A DNA stretch of 64,000 nucleotides from Enterococcus crotali (GTDB lineage Bacteria > Bacillota > Bacilli > Lactobacillales > Enterococcaceae): assembly GCF_000633635.1 (NCBI RefSeq), contig NZ_AYPQ01000005.1, positions 70,260-134,259 on the forward strand. The letters run 5' to 3'. The notes beneath the pieces are model-generated. The model was not told where the DNA came from, made no database searches, and was given only the letters and a program-made list of their open reading frames with translations. Positions 1 through 8,471 of this stretch are shown in pieces. How positions within the stretch are numbered: position 1 is the first letter of the stretch; every line of letters starts with the position of its first letter. Position numbers and translations under genes: made by a program.

Positions 1-131
1 TTCTGACCAAACCTATTCTACTTTTTATTTTCATTTCCTAATTTTTTCTATCTTTCACTCGCCGTTCTGTAATCGAATAAAATATTATGGTATACTTATT
101 AAGAAATCTTCAGAGAGAAGTGAGGTTTATT

Positions 132-1019
132 ATGTCTTTTCAACTTAATCAGTTATTTGATTTGAATTATTGGCGGCAATTGATCTCATCCGATTTCTTG
201 TCCCGTGATTATATTATCAATATTATAGATATTCTGGTCGTATGGTATCTTGTTTATAAATTGATTATGCTCATCAGAGGCACAAAGGCTGTCCAATTGC
301 TAAAAGGGGTCGCTGTTTTCATTGTCATCCGAATATTGAGCGAGATCATTGGGTTACACACCTTGTCTTGGTTAATGAATCAGGTGATTATGTATGGTGT
401 GATCGCAGCGGTCGTCATTTTCCAACCAGAAGTCCGGCGAGGGTTAGAACATCTTGGTAGAAGTTCCTTTTTCCGTACAACTAAGTCGGAACAGCAAGAA
501 GATGAAAAAATGATTCTCGCCTTTGATAAAGCGATTCAATATATGTCTAAACGGAAAATCGGTGCTCTGATCACCGTGGAAAGAAATACTGGGTTGGATG
601 AATATATCGAGACAGGAATTGCTTTAGATGCGGATATTTCAGGAGAACTGTTGATCAATATTTTTATTCCTAATACGCCACTGCATGATGGAGCTGTAAT
701 CGTGAAACAAGGAAAGATCGCTGTAGCAAGTGCCTATCTTCCTTTGTCAGAAAGCAACTTGATTCCAAAAGAATTCGGTACCCGACATAGAGCAGCGGTC
801 GGAATTAGTGAAGTCAGTGACGCTGTAACGATCATTGTATCGGAAGAAACTGGGGATGTCAGTCTGACAGTAAGCAATGATCTGATTCCTAGGCTAACGC
901 AGGAAGAATACCTGAAAATTCTTCGAGCAGAATTGGTACCCAAAGAAGATCGTAAGGATAAAAGGAACCTTTTACAGCACTTTATAGAAGGTGTTTCGAA
1001 AGGGGCGAAAAAGAAATGA
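132..1019 (+). CDS. cdaA: Diadenylate cyclase CdaA (c-di-AMP synthase)
   Basis: Membrane-bound enzyme that condenses two ATP into cyclic di-AMP, the messenger for potassium, osmotic and cell-wall control. Three hydrophobic segments fill about residues 20-95, then comes the DisA_N cyclase domain with the LHDGAVIV and GTRHRAAVGISE motifs that form the active site. Length 295 aa fits the CdaA family. An in-frame ATG lies 45 nt upstream, but the ATG at 132 follows a purine-rich agagagaagtgagg site and gives the usual MSFQ-type N-terminus. It overlaps cdaR by four bases (ATGA) and is followed by glmM, the conserved cdaA-cdaR-glmM operon of Firmicutes, in which the other two proteins modulate cyclase activity. 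Confidence 0.96.
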   Translation: MSFQLNQLFDLNYWRQLISSDFLSRDYIINIIDILVVWYLVYKLIMLIRGTKAVQLLKGVAVFIVIRILSEIIGLHTLSWLMNQVIMYGVIAAVVIFQPEVRRGLEHLGRSSFFRTTKSEQQEDEKMILAFDKAIQYMSKRKIGALITVERNTGLDEYIETGIALDADISGELLINIFIPNTPLHDGAVIVKQGKIAVASAYLPLSESNLIPKEFGTRHRAAVGISEVSDAVTIIVSEETGDVSLTVSNDLIPRLTQEEYLKILRAELVPKEDRKDKRNLLQHFIEGVSKGAKKK

Positions 1020-2161
1020 AAAAGCCCTCTCAAAGTAATTGGGTTTCAGGATTACTAGCCTTGCTTTTTGCTGTATTGCTATTTTTCAATGCAAACTCTT
1101 CTGGAAACATGTCCAATCTGTCTGGTACAAACCAAGTTTATGACGAAATGCTTTATAATATTCCGGTTCAAGTAGAGTATGATCAAGCAAAGTATTTTGT
1201 TTCCGGTTATGAAGAAACAGTTAATGTTCATTTAAGTAGTGCCAATCGAATTCAGCTAAATTTAGAAGCAAATGAAGATACTAGAAATTTTCAAGTGGTT
1301 GCAGATTTGACTAAAACGCCGCTTGGTACGTCAGAAATTCAGTTAAGAGTTAAAGGATTGAGTACGGCTGTAACCGCTGAAATCGAACCTAAAACGATAA
1401 CTGTGACCATCGAAAATAGAGTCACAAAAACATTTGACGTTGAGGCGCAATTACCGGAATCTATTGAGGCAGAAGGATATAAGGTCAAAAAAATTGATGT
1501 GAGTCCTAAAACCGTAAAAATTACAACGGGTGAAGAGACTGCTAAAGCAATTACACGTGTGATTGCACCACTGTCCAATGTCAAACAATCTGCGGATACG
1601 ATTAAACAAGTTGTCAATGTTCAAGCGCTAGATGATAAAGGGCAAGTTTTAAGTATCGAAAATCCAGCGCCGCAAGTAAAAGTGGTGGTTGATTTAGTAT
1701 TGCCTTCAAAAGAAGTTGGACTGACCATCAGCCCAACAGGATCACCGCCAGCGGAAATCGATCATTATACATTTGATCTTTCAACTCAAAAAGTTGAGAT
1801 TAGAGGAACGAAATCAGTTTTGGATGCAATTGATTCAATAGAATTACCGATTGATGTAAGCAATATAAAGTCATCAACAAAACGTACTGTAAAAATTCCG
1901 ACAAACACGGATTATATTGTTTCACCTGAGGAGATAGAAGTGACGATTAATCCAATTTTTGCAGGAACCAATACTAGTTTTTCTCAAACGAGTGGGCAAG
2001 GCGCAACAACGTCTGAATCGAGTCAAGTGTTGCCAAATCCTGAGCCTTCTAGTGAAAAAACGGCAAGTTCCTCAAGTACATCAAGTTCATCAAGCTCAGC
2101 TAGTAGTGAGAGTACGGTTGAAGATCAGATAGAAGAAAGCAGTTCAGTCCCTGCAAATTAA
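1016..2161 (+). CDS. cdaR: CdaR/YbbR-domain regulator of CdaA
   Basis: Extracytoplasmic partner of the cyclase. One N-terminal transmembrane segment (about residues 10-28, WVSGLLALLFAVLLFFN) is followed by repeated YbbR domains between about residues 45 and 315, each of the pattern beta-rich block ending in a TVTIE-like strand. The last 60 residues are a Ser/Thr/Glu-rich low-complexity tail, probably exposed at the cell surface or in the wall. The start codon overlaps the cdaA stop (ATGA), so the two are translationally coupled. In related bacteria the homologue binds and adjusts CdaA; that is family knowledge, not visible here. 381 aa. Confidence 0.93.
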   Translation: MKKPSQSNWVSGLLALLFAVLLFFNANSSGNMSNLSGTNQVYDEMLYNIPVQVEYDQAKYFVSGYEETVNVHLSSANRIQLNLEANEDTRNFQVVADLTKTPLGTSEIQLRVKGLSTAVTAEIEPKTITVTIENRVTKTFDVEAQLPESIEAEGYKVKKIDVSPKTVKITTGEETAKAITRVIAPLSNVKQSADTIKQVVNVQALDDKGQVLSIENPAPQVKVVVDLVLPSKEVGLTISPTGSPPAEIDHYTFDLSTQKVEIRGTKSVLDAIDSIELPIDVSNIKSSTKRTVKIPTNTDYIVSPEEIEVTINPIFAGTNTSFSQTSGQGATTSESSQVLPNPEPSSEKTASSSSTSSSSSSASSESTVEDQIEESSSVPAN

Positions 2162-2249
2162 GTTGATTGACTAAGACGAACAGTTATTTCTTGTGAGTAA
2201 CATGCAAGGAATAACTGTTGCAGTTTTGGTAAGTAGAAGGAGAGTTATA

Positions 2250-3605
2250 ATGGGTAAATATTTTGGAACAGATGGTGTTAGAGGCATTGCCAATAAGGAG
2301 TTAACACCAGAATTAGCATTTAAATTGGGTCGCTTTGGCGGATATGTTTTAAGTCAACATGAAGATTCTACACGTCGTCCTCGAGTATTAGTAGGACGTG
2401 ATACACGTATTTCTGGCCAATTATTGGAACAGGCGTTGATTTCAGGATTACTGTCTGTTGGGATCGAAGTTTTTCAGCTAGGTGTTATTTCAACGCCAGG
2501 AGTAGCTTATCTAACAAGACTGCAAAAAGCATCAGCTGGTGTAATGATTTCAGCTTCTCATAATCCAGCAGAGGATAACGGCATCAAATTCTTTGGCTCA
2601 GATGGTTTTAAATTAGTTGATGATCAAGAACTTGAGATCGAAGCGTTATTAGATGCAAAAGAAGATACATTACCTCGTCCTTCAGCTGAAGGCTTAGGTT
2701 CATTAGATGAGTTTCCAGAAGGGCTATTGAAATATTCACAGTTCTTGGTTCAAACGATTCCAGGAGATTTATCCGGTTTAACGGTCTGTATCGATGCGGC
2801 AAATGGTGCTACAGCAACGTCTGTTAATCGTTTGTTTGCAGATTTAGAGACAGATTTTTATACAATGGGGACTAGTCCAAATGGGTTGAATATCAATGAT
2901 GGTGTAGGTTCTACCCATCCAGAGAAGTTAGCAGAGATGGTCGTTGAAAAAGGGGCCGATGTCGGTCTGGCTTTTGATGGAGACGGTGATCGTATTATTG
3001 CAGTCGATGAGTTAGGTAATATTGTTGACGGCGATAAGATCATGTTTATCTGTGCGAAATATCTTGCTGAAAAAAACCGTTTGAAAAAAGATACGATCGT
3101 AACTACAGTTATGAGTAATTTAGGTTTCCGCAAAGCTGTAGAAGCTGCGGGAATGAAAGATGTGATTACTCAAGTGGGTGACCGTTATGTTGTAGAAGAG
3201 ATGCGTAAAAACGATTATAATTTTGGTGGAGAACAATCTGGCCATATGATTTTCTTAGATTATAATACCACTGGTGATGGCATGCTTTCAGGTATTCAAC
3301 TATTGAATGTAATGAAACAAACTGGGAAAAAATTATCAGAATTAGCCTCTGAATTGACTGTTTATCCGCAAAAATTAGTAAACATTCGGGTGACAGACAA
3401 ACATGGCGCAATGGATGTTCCTGCAATCAAAGAAGTAGTTGAATTGATGGAGACAGAAATGAATGGCGACGGTCGGATTTTAGTTCGTCCTTCTGGAACA
3501 GAACCATTATTGCGTGTAATGGCTGAAGCTCCAACACAAGAAAAAGTTGATTACTATGTAGATAAAATTGCTGATGTTGTAAAAGCTGAAATAGGCATAA
3601 ACTAA
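2250..3605 (+). CDS. glmM: Phosphoglucosamine mutase GlmM
   Basis: Converts glucosamine-6-phosphate to glucosamine-1-phosphate for UDP-GlcNAc and peptidoglycan synthesis. The sequence shows the family start [12 protein letters not shown], the phosphoserine loop [12 protein letters not shown] near residue 100, the magnesium loop DGDGDR near residue 240 and the C-terminal phosphate-binding [12 protein letters not shown]. The 451 aa length is normal. The ATG at 2250 is chosen because it follows agaaggaga and matches the family N-terminus; a longer frame from 2193 adds an unrelated 19 residues. It is the last gene of the cdaA operon and ends at a strong terminator. It works with GlmS, encoded 5 kb downstream, in the same pathway. 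Confidence 0.97.
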   Translation: MGKYFGTDGVRGIANKELTPELAFKLGRFGGYVLSQHEDSTRRPRVLVGRDTRISGQLLEQALISGLLSVGIEVFQLGVISTPGVAYLTRLQKASAGVMISASHNPAEDNGIKFFGSDGFKLVDDQELEIEALLDAKEDTLPRPSAEGLGSLDEFPEGLLKYSQFLVQTIPGDLSGLTVCIDAANGATATSVNRLFADLETDFYTMGTSPNGLNINDGVGSTHPEKLAEMVVEKGADVGLAFDGDGDRIIAVDELGNIVDGDKIMFICAKYLAEKNRLKKDTIVTTVMSNLGFRKAVEAAGMKDVITQVGDRYVVEEMRKNDYNFGGEQSGHMIFLDYNTTGDGMLSGIQLLNVMKQTGKKLSELASELTVYPQKLVNIRVTDKHGAMDVPAIKEVVELMETEMNGDGRILVRPSGTEPLLRVMAEAPTQEKVDYYVDKIADVVKAEIGIN

Positions 3606-3620
3606 TAATAAAGATTTTTT

Positions 3621-3664
3621 GTAACCTGTGTACATAATGATGGCGCAGGTTATTTTTTTTTTTT
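3621..3664 (+). terminator. Intrinsic terminator of cdaA-cdaR-glmM
   Basis: The arms taacctg and caggtta are separated by a short loop and followed by more than ten T. It lies 16 nt after the glmM stop and closes the operon. Confidence 0.85.
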
Positions 3665-3715
3665 ATAAAAAACGAATGATTACTATATTATATAATGTAA
3701 TGTTCGATAATTTCA

Positions 3716-3744
3716 TTGACAGAATGGTGAGAAAAAGGTAATAT
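3716..3744 (+). promoter_or_regulatory. Sigma-A type promoter for the SAM hydrolase/ECF operon
   Basis: Consensus TTGACA at 3716-3721, a 17-nt spacer, and TAATAT at 3739-3744. It is the clear promoter in the 230-nt gap after glmM and reads toward the SAM hydrolase gene, leaving a leader of about 85 nt. Confidence 0.75.
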
Positions 3745-3756
3745 GTTTGAGAATTG

Positions 3757-3790
3757 ATAGGGAAAACGATGGATATTTGTCCTATTTTTT
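3757..3790 (+). promoter_or_regulatory. Terminator-like hairpin in the leader of the SAM hydrolase gene
   Basis: ATAGG at 3757-3761 can pair with CCTAT at 3781-3785, with AAA/TTT continuing inside after a 2x2 internal loop, and six T follow directly. It sits between the promoter and the start codon, so it could attenuate the operon. The stem is short, so this is only a candidate. Confidence 0.35.
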
Positions 3791-3835
3791 CATAAAATAA
3801 CAAATTTATTGAACTGTTTAGAGAGGAGTAACAGG

Positions 3836-4693
3836 ATGGGAAACTATTTAGTTTTACAAACTGATTTTGGGCTTGGCGATGGAGCAGTAAGCGCCATGTA
3901 TGGCGTGGCACATATGGTAAGTGACAAGATCAGCATTGGCGATTTGACCCACGAAATTCCTCCCTATGATATTTGGGCTGCGTCTTATCGTTTGTATCAA
4001 ACTGTAAAATATTGGCCGAAAGAAGCTGTTTTTGTATCGGTTGTCGATCCAGGAGTAGGTAGCGCTAGAAGAAGTATTGTTGCTAAGACAAGTTCAGGCC
4101 ATTACATTATAACACCGGACAACGGTTCTTTGACGCATATTTTGCATTATCAAGGAATTGAAGAAATCCGCTCAATCGATGAGGTGACCAGTCGTTTACC
4201 ACATTCGGAAGAAAGTCATACATTCCATGGTAGAGATATCTATGCCTATAATGGCGCTCGTTTAGCTAGTGGCGAAATTACTTTTGAAGAATTGGGGAGT
4301 ATCGTTGCAATGGATTCAATTCAAACGTTGCCTTTAATTGAAGCAAAGCGGTATGGGCATATCTTAGAAGGGAGTATCGATGTTTTAGATATTCGTTTTG
4401 GCTCCTTGTGGACAAATATTCCCTTGGCTTTCATGAAAGAAGAAAAAATTGTTCATGATGATCAACTACAGGTAACGATCTATCATCAAGGAAAAAAAGT
4501 GTACCAAAATATTATGAAATTTGCTAAATCATTTGCAGATGTTAATATTGGGGAACCGTTAGTGTATGTTAATTCATTAGTCAATATTGGTGTGGCTGTC
4601 AATCAAGATTCGTTTTCTAAATTGTATCACATTGGAACAGGAACGGATTGGACGATCCAGTTAAGAAAGGCACCAAAGATCATTTTTGAATAG
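3836..4693 (+). CDS. SAM hydrolase (DUF62 / SAM hydroxide adenosyltransferase family)
   Basis: Member of the DUF62 family, which splits S-adenosylmethionine with water to adenosine and methionine. The typical start [17 protein letters not shown] (the Asp that binds the ribose), [11 protein letters not shown] around residue 70, [10 protein letters not shown] and TFHGRDIYA are all present. The C-terminal beta-barrel domain begins near residue 170 and contains FGSLWTNIP. The ATG at 3836 follows gagaggagtaacagg; an upstream in-frame ATG would add nine residues without a good site. The next gene starts 12 nt after the stop and encodes an ECF transporter S component, so the enzyme and the transporter very probably share a metabolite or a pathway (inference). 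285 aa. Confidence 0.85.
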   Translation: MGNYLVLQTDFGLGDGAVSAMYGVAHMVSDKISIGDLTHEIPPYDIWAASYRLYQTVKYWPKEAVFVSVVDPGVGSARRSIVAKTSSGHYIITPDNGSLTHILHYQGIEEIRSIDEVTSRLPHSEESHTFHGRDIYAYNGARLASGEITFEELGSIVAMDSIQTLPLIEAKRYGHILEGSIDVLDIRFGSLWTNIPLAFMKEEKIVHDDQLQVTIYHQGKKVYQNIMKFAKSFADVNIGEPLVYVNSLVNIGVAVNQDSFSKLYHIGTGTDWTIQLRKAPKIIFE

Positions 4694-4704
4694 GAGTGGA
4701 AAGA

Positions 4705-5256
4705 ATGAAAAAAGATTTTTCAGTTAAAACAATCGTAGCTATTGGTATCGGTTCAGCAGTATTTGTTATTTTAGGGCGCTTTGTCGTTATTCCGACAGGA
4801 TTTCCTAATACCAATCTAGAAACAGCCTATCCATTTTTAGCCTTGATTTCAGTTATTTTTGGACCGATTGCTGGCGGCTTGATTGGCTTGATCGGTCATA
4901 CGCTTAAAGATTTTACAACTTATGGCGGTGCCTGGTGGAGTTGGATCGTTTGCTCTGGGATTATCGGAGTAATTTATGGAATAGCAGGTAGAAAAATCGA
5001 TCTTCAGCATGGCGAATTTAGTAAAAAAGACATTATTCATTTTAATATTTATCAAGTAATCGGTAATGCTGTAGTGTGGGGCTTGATTGCACCTACTTTA
5101 GATGTATTGATCTATAGTGAACCAGCTAGTAAAGTTTATACGCAAGGTGTAATTGCCGTTGTTCTAAACATTATTGCAGTGGGAATCATCGGGACGCTCT
5201 TGATGGCGGCGTATGCGGCAACACGCACCAAAAAAGGTAGTTTAACAAAAGATTGA
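4705..5256 (+). CDS. ECF transporter S component, UPF0397 family
   Basis: Substrate-binding membrane subunit of an energy-coupling factor importer. Five to six hydrophobic segments cover most of its 183 residues. Recognisable UPF0397 stretches are [37 protein letters not shown], and the C-terminal [13 protein letters not shown]. The ATG at 4705 has taggagtgg upstream. The dedicated ATPase and T component follow, after a 200-nt gap holding a repeat element, so this transporter has its own energising module instead of relying only on a shared one. Its substrate is not known to me; association with a SAM hydrolase suggests an adenosine-, methionine- or SAM-related compound. Confidence 0.85.
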   Translation: MKKDFSVKTIVAIGIGSAVFVILGRFVVIPTGFPNTNLETAYPFLALISVIFGPIAGGLIGLIGHTLKDFTTYGGAWWSWIVCSGIIGVIYGIAGRKIDLQHGEFSKKDIIHFNIYQVIGNAVVWGLIAPTLDVLIYSEPASKVYTQGVIAVVLNIIAVGIIGTLLMAAYAATRTKKGSLTKD

Positions 5257-5308
5257 TTCTGTAGTAAAATGAGAGTATAAAATATAGTCTCATAAAATAA
5301 AAAATTAA

Positions 5309-5430
5309 GGGCGAGAAAAAGAGAGTGATATAACTCTAGGAGCTGTATCACTTTTCGTAGAGACTGGATAAAAGGGGAAAACAGTAGGATATCTTCTGTT
5401 CTAGCCACCAGCTTTTTCTTGCTCTTTTTT
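5309..5430. repeat. Composite palindromic repeat between ECF S and A genes (copy A)
   Basis: Outer arms gcgagaaaaag (5311-5321) and ctttttcttgc (5412-5422) face each other. Inside lie a hairpin with arms agtgata/tatcact (5324-5352), the tag actggataaaaggggaa and a smaller palindrome aacag/ctgtt (5380-5400). The internal tag resembles those beside the palindromes near 18.8, 30.4 and 53.6 kb. Six T follow the right arm, so it may also weaken transcription between the S and A genes. Confidence 0.6.
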
Positions 5431-5453
5431 ACATAGGGAAAAGGAGCGCATCA

Positions 5454-7163
5454 ATGAAAAAACCACTGATAACTTTTGACAATGTTACGTTTCAGTACCA
5501 TAGTCAGGCTGAACCTACGCTACATAATATTGATTTAACGATCTATGAAGGGGAAAAGATTTTGATTGTTGGTCCAAGCGGCAGTGGCAAGTCAACATTT
5601 GCCCAATGTATCAATGGTTTGATTCCTTATACTTATGAAGGAGAAATTACTGGACGTGTAAAAATTGGCGATAAAGATTTGATCGATACAAGTTTGTTTG
5701 AGTTATCTTTTGATGTCGGGACTGTTTTACAAGATACAGATGGTCAATTTATTGGTTTAACAGTCGGAGAAGATGTTGCATTTGCTTTAGAAAATGATGA
5801 AGTGCCTCAACGTAAAATGAAGGAAGAAGTTGATCATTGGACTAAAGTTGTTGGTGTGAATGATTTTTTACATCATCGTCCGCAGGATTTATCTGGCGGT
5901 CAAAAGCAGCGAGTATCTATGGCAGGCGTTTTGATCGATGAGGCACCCATTTTAGTATTTGATGAGCCGTTAGCTAATCTTGATCCTAATGCCGGAAAAG
6001 AAGCGATTGCAATGATCGATGAAATACACCAAAAGACAAAAACGACTATTTTGATTATTGAGCATCGCTTAGAAGATGTTTTGTATCGTTCGGTCGATCG
6101 TGTGATTGTTTTTAATGATGGACGAATTATTTCTGATTTACCTGCCGATGAATTATTAAAAACGAATATATTGACAGAGCAAGGTATTCGTGAACCTTTG
6201 TATATAACGGCGATGAAATATGCTGGCGTGGATTTAGGAACAGCTGCACATTTATCGGATATCGAAAAAGTTCAAGCGCCTAATCTGAAAGAACAAATGG
6301 AAAGCTGGATGAAAAAAAGAACACAGGTGCCAGAGTCAACAGTATTCCCACCATTACTGGAGTTAAAAGAGATTACCTATCAATATAAACGAAATGACCG
6401 CTATGTGTTAAAAGATATTTCTGTTTTGTTTAAAAGTGGAGAAATGCTTAGTATTGTAGGGGAAAACGGTGCGGGGAAATCGACATTAAGTAAAGCTATA
6501 TGTGGATTTATTACACCACAGTCTGGTCAAATGTTATGGTCAGGAGAAGATTTTAGCCAGTTTTCTATCAAAGAACGTGCTGATAAAATCGGTTTTGTTA
6601 TGCAAAATCCGAATCAAATGATTTCTAAGAAAATGATTTTTGAAGAAGTTGCGCTAGGCTTGACGTTGAAGGGGATTCCAGAAGAAGAAATCAAGGAGCG
6701 GGTCGAGAAGGTTTTGAAAATCTGCGGCTTGTATTCGTTTCGTCATTGGCCGATTTCAGCACTTAGCTTTGGGCAAAAAAAACGAGTGACGATTGCAGCA
6801 ATTTTGGTGTTGGAACCTGAAATGATTATTTTGGATGAGCCCACTGCTGGGCAGGATTTCAAGCATTACACTGAAATGATGACATTTTTAGAGGATCTGA
6901 ACAAAATGGGAATGACGATCGTAATGATCACTCACGATATGCATCTGATGCTGGAATACACAGACCGTGCATTTGTTTTATTTGATGGAGAGATCATTGC
7001 TGATACAACACCTGTCAACGTCTTGACTGACTCTGAATTAGTGAAAAAGGCATCACTAAAAGAAACCAGCTTATTTACTTTTGCGCAGCATTTAGGAATA
7101 GAGGATCCCTTTTTATTTACAGAAAATTTTATGACCTATGATCAGGAGGTACGCTTAAAATGA
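5454..7163 (+). CDS. ECF transporter ATPase, two ABC domains fused
   Basis: Energises the ECF importer by ATP hydrolysis. A single 569-residue chain carries two complete nucleotide-binding domains: Walker A GPSGSGKST near residue 41, signature LSGGQKQR and Walker B ILVFDEP in the first; Walker A GENGAGKST near residue 338, the unusual signature LSFGQKKR and IILDEPTAGQD in the second. Most ECF systems use two separate genes (ecfA and ecfA'); the fused form is typical of the dedicated UPF0397 systems. Start ATG follows aaaaggagcgcatca. The stop overlaps the T-component start by four bases. Confidence 0.92.
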   Translation: MKKPLITFDNVTFQYHSQAEPTLHNIDLTIYEGEKILIVGPSGSGKSTFAQCINGLIPYTYEGEITGRVKIGDKDLIDTSLFELSFDVGTVLQDTDGQFIGLTVGEDVAFALENDEVPQRKMKEEVDHWTKVVGVNDFLHHRPQDLSGGQKQRVSMAGVLIDEAPILVFDEPLANLDPNAGKEAIAMIDEIHQKTKTTILIIEHRLEDVLYRSVDRVIVFNDGRIISDLPADELLKTNILTEQGIREPLYITAMKYAGVDLGTAAHLSDIEKVQAPNLKEQMESWMKKRTQVPESTVFPPLLELKEITYQYKRNDRYVLKDISVLFKSGEMLSIVGENGAGKSTLSKAICGFITPQSGQMLWSGEDFSQFSIKERADKIGFVMQNPNQMISKKMIFEEVALGLTLKGIPEEEIKERVEKVLKICGLYSFRHWPISALSFGQKKRVTIAAILVLEPEMIILDEPTAGQDFKHYTEMMTFLEDLNKMGMTIVMITHDMHLMLEYTDRAFVLFDGEIIADTTPVNVLTDSELVKKASLKETSLFTFAQHLGIEDPFLFTENFMTYDQEVRLK

Positions 7164-7993
7164 ATGAACATCAAATGTTAGGTTATATCCCTGATGATAC
7201 AGTTATCCATAGATTGAATGGGACGGCTAAATTAATCTTTTTGATTCTCCTGTCAGTTGCATGTATGACGACCTATGATACCCGTTTTTTGATCGGTATG
7301 ACGGTATTTTCTTTGATTTTATTTAAATTATCGCATATTAAGTGGCATCAGATTTCTTTTGTTGTAAAATTTATTTTTGTGTTTTCATTGTTGAATATTC
7401 TTGCGGTCTATCTATTTGCACCAGAATATGGTGTTGAATTGTACCATTCAAGAACAGTAATCTGGGAAGGTATCGGTCGTTTTACACTTACGCAAGAGCA
7501 ATTATTTTATGAATTAAATTTAGTTTTAAAATATTTTTGTACAATTCCGCTCGTTTTGATCTTTCTTTTAACAACGAATCCAAGTGAGTTTTCTTCTAGC
7601 TTAAATCGAATTGGCGTCAGTTATAAAATCAGTTATGCTGTAGCATTGGCGATTCGCTATATTCCAGATATTCAAGAGGATTTTGTAAATATTTCTCTTG
7701 CTCAACAAGCACGCGGCTTTGAAATGTCTAAAAAGGGTAAGCTGATGCAACGGTTGAAAGGAACTGCTCAAATTGTTTTTCCCTTGATTCTCTCTAGCTT
7801 GGACCGCATCGAAACAATCAGCACCGCTATGGAGTTGCGACGTTTTGGTGAAAAGAAGAAAAGGACTTGGTATGCACAACAGCCGTTTCATCGTTCTGAT
7901 TTTTTTGTTATGGCTTTAGCTATTTTGCTAACAACTGTGAGTTTTGCGCTGTTTAAAGTCAATGGTGGGCGATTTTATAACCCATTTAATTAA
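7160..7993 (+). CDS. ECF transporter T component (EcfT family)
   Basis: Transmembrane scaffold that couples the ATPases to the S component. Five to six hydrophobic stretches are visible, and the two coupling-helix motifs with the Ala-Arg-Gly signature are seen in LAQQARGFEMSKKG near residue 182 and AMELRRFGEKKKR near residue 230. Translation is coupled to the ATPase gene through ATGA at 7160. 277 aa is normal. It is the last gene of the SAM hydrolase-ECF operon, closed by the hairpin at 8012. Confidence 0.9.
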   Translation: MNEHQMLGYIPDDTVIHRLNGTAKLIFLILLSVACMTTYDTRFLIGMTVFSLILFKLSHIKWHQISFVVKFIFVFSLLNILAVYLFAPEYGVELYHSRTVIWEGIGRFTLTQEQLFYELNLVLKYFCTIPLVLIFLLTTNPSEFSSSLNRIGVSYKISYAVALAIRYIPDIQEDFVNISLAQQARGFEMSKKGKLMQRLKGTAQIVFPLILSSLDRIETISTAMELRRFGEKKKRTWYAQQPFHRSDFFVMALAILLTTVSFALFKVNGGRFYNPFN

Positions 7994-8011
7994 TACTTTT
8001 TAAGGGATTTG

Positions 8012-8046
8012 GGATATAACTCATAGAGTTGTATCCTATTTTTTTT
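8012..8046 (+). terminator. Terminator after the ECF operon; member of the ataactc palindrome family
   Basis: ggatataactc and gagttgtatcc form an 11-bp stem (one G-U), followed by nine T broken once. The core is shared with the palindromes near 5.3, 19.4, 33.1 and 53.6 kb. Confidence 0.8.
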
Positions 8047-8089
8047 GCACCGATTTAAGACTAGACCAATTTTAATTTTCATAAAGGTG

Positions 8090-8119
8090 TTGACAGTTAT
8101 ATTTTGTTTGTTGTATTAT
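8090..8119 (+). promoter_or_regulatory. Promoter of the glmS ribozyme-glmS transcript
   Basis: TTGACA at 8090-8095 and TATTAT at 8114-8119 with an 18-nt spacer, about 55 nt before the ribozyme cleavage site. Confidence 0.65.
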
Positions 8120-8169
8120 TAATGCAGTTTCTATTTGAAAACAAAGAAAGGATTGCGTATATACCAATA

Positions 8170-8345
8170 ATGGAAAAGCGCCAGGCCTGAGTATTCAGGT
8201 GACGAGGAAAGAGCTTATCGAAAGATTCGGCGGATAGCTCTAGGGACTGCACTCTATAAGCTGGAAAGAAAAAATAATTGCGAAATTATAACAAAAAGCC
8301 AGCTATGCGGAATAGAAACGGATGACGAAAATTAAGAAAATTGAA
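8170..8345 (+). promoter_or_regulatory. glmS ribozyme (glucosamine-6-phosphate riboswitch)
   Basis: Self-cleaving RNA in the glmS leader that uses GlcN6P as cofactor and destroys the message when the product is abundant. The conserved core is present in order: AGCGCCAGGCCTG with the scissile bond between A8177 and G8178, GTGACGAGG, GAGCTTATCGAAAGATTCGG with GGCGGATAGCTC closing P2/P3, then CTGCACTC. A P3-P4 extension with gctgg/ccagc arms follows. The ribozyme ends about 120 nt before the start codon, leaving room for a further hairpin at 8386. Confidence 0.93.
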
Positions 8346-8385
8346 TAGGCGTACGCTAGATAATATACAGGAATTTTAACAGGAA

Positions 8386-8428
8386 AACTGGACTATCTAT
8401 TTGGGGTATAGCCAGTTCAATTTTTTTA
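8386..8428 (+). promoter_or_regulatory. Terminator-like hairpin between glmS ribozyme and glmS
   Basis: AACTGGACTAT pairs with ATAGCCAGTT (one bulge) around a short loop, and a run of T (seven in a row) follows at once. It looks like an intrinsic terminator inside the leader, downstream of the cleavage site and 44 nt before the glmS start. Confidence 0.6.
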
Positions 8429-8471
8429 ATCAATGAGCTAAAACAATTTAAGAAAGTAGGAAATCAATCGT

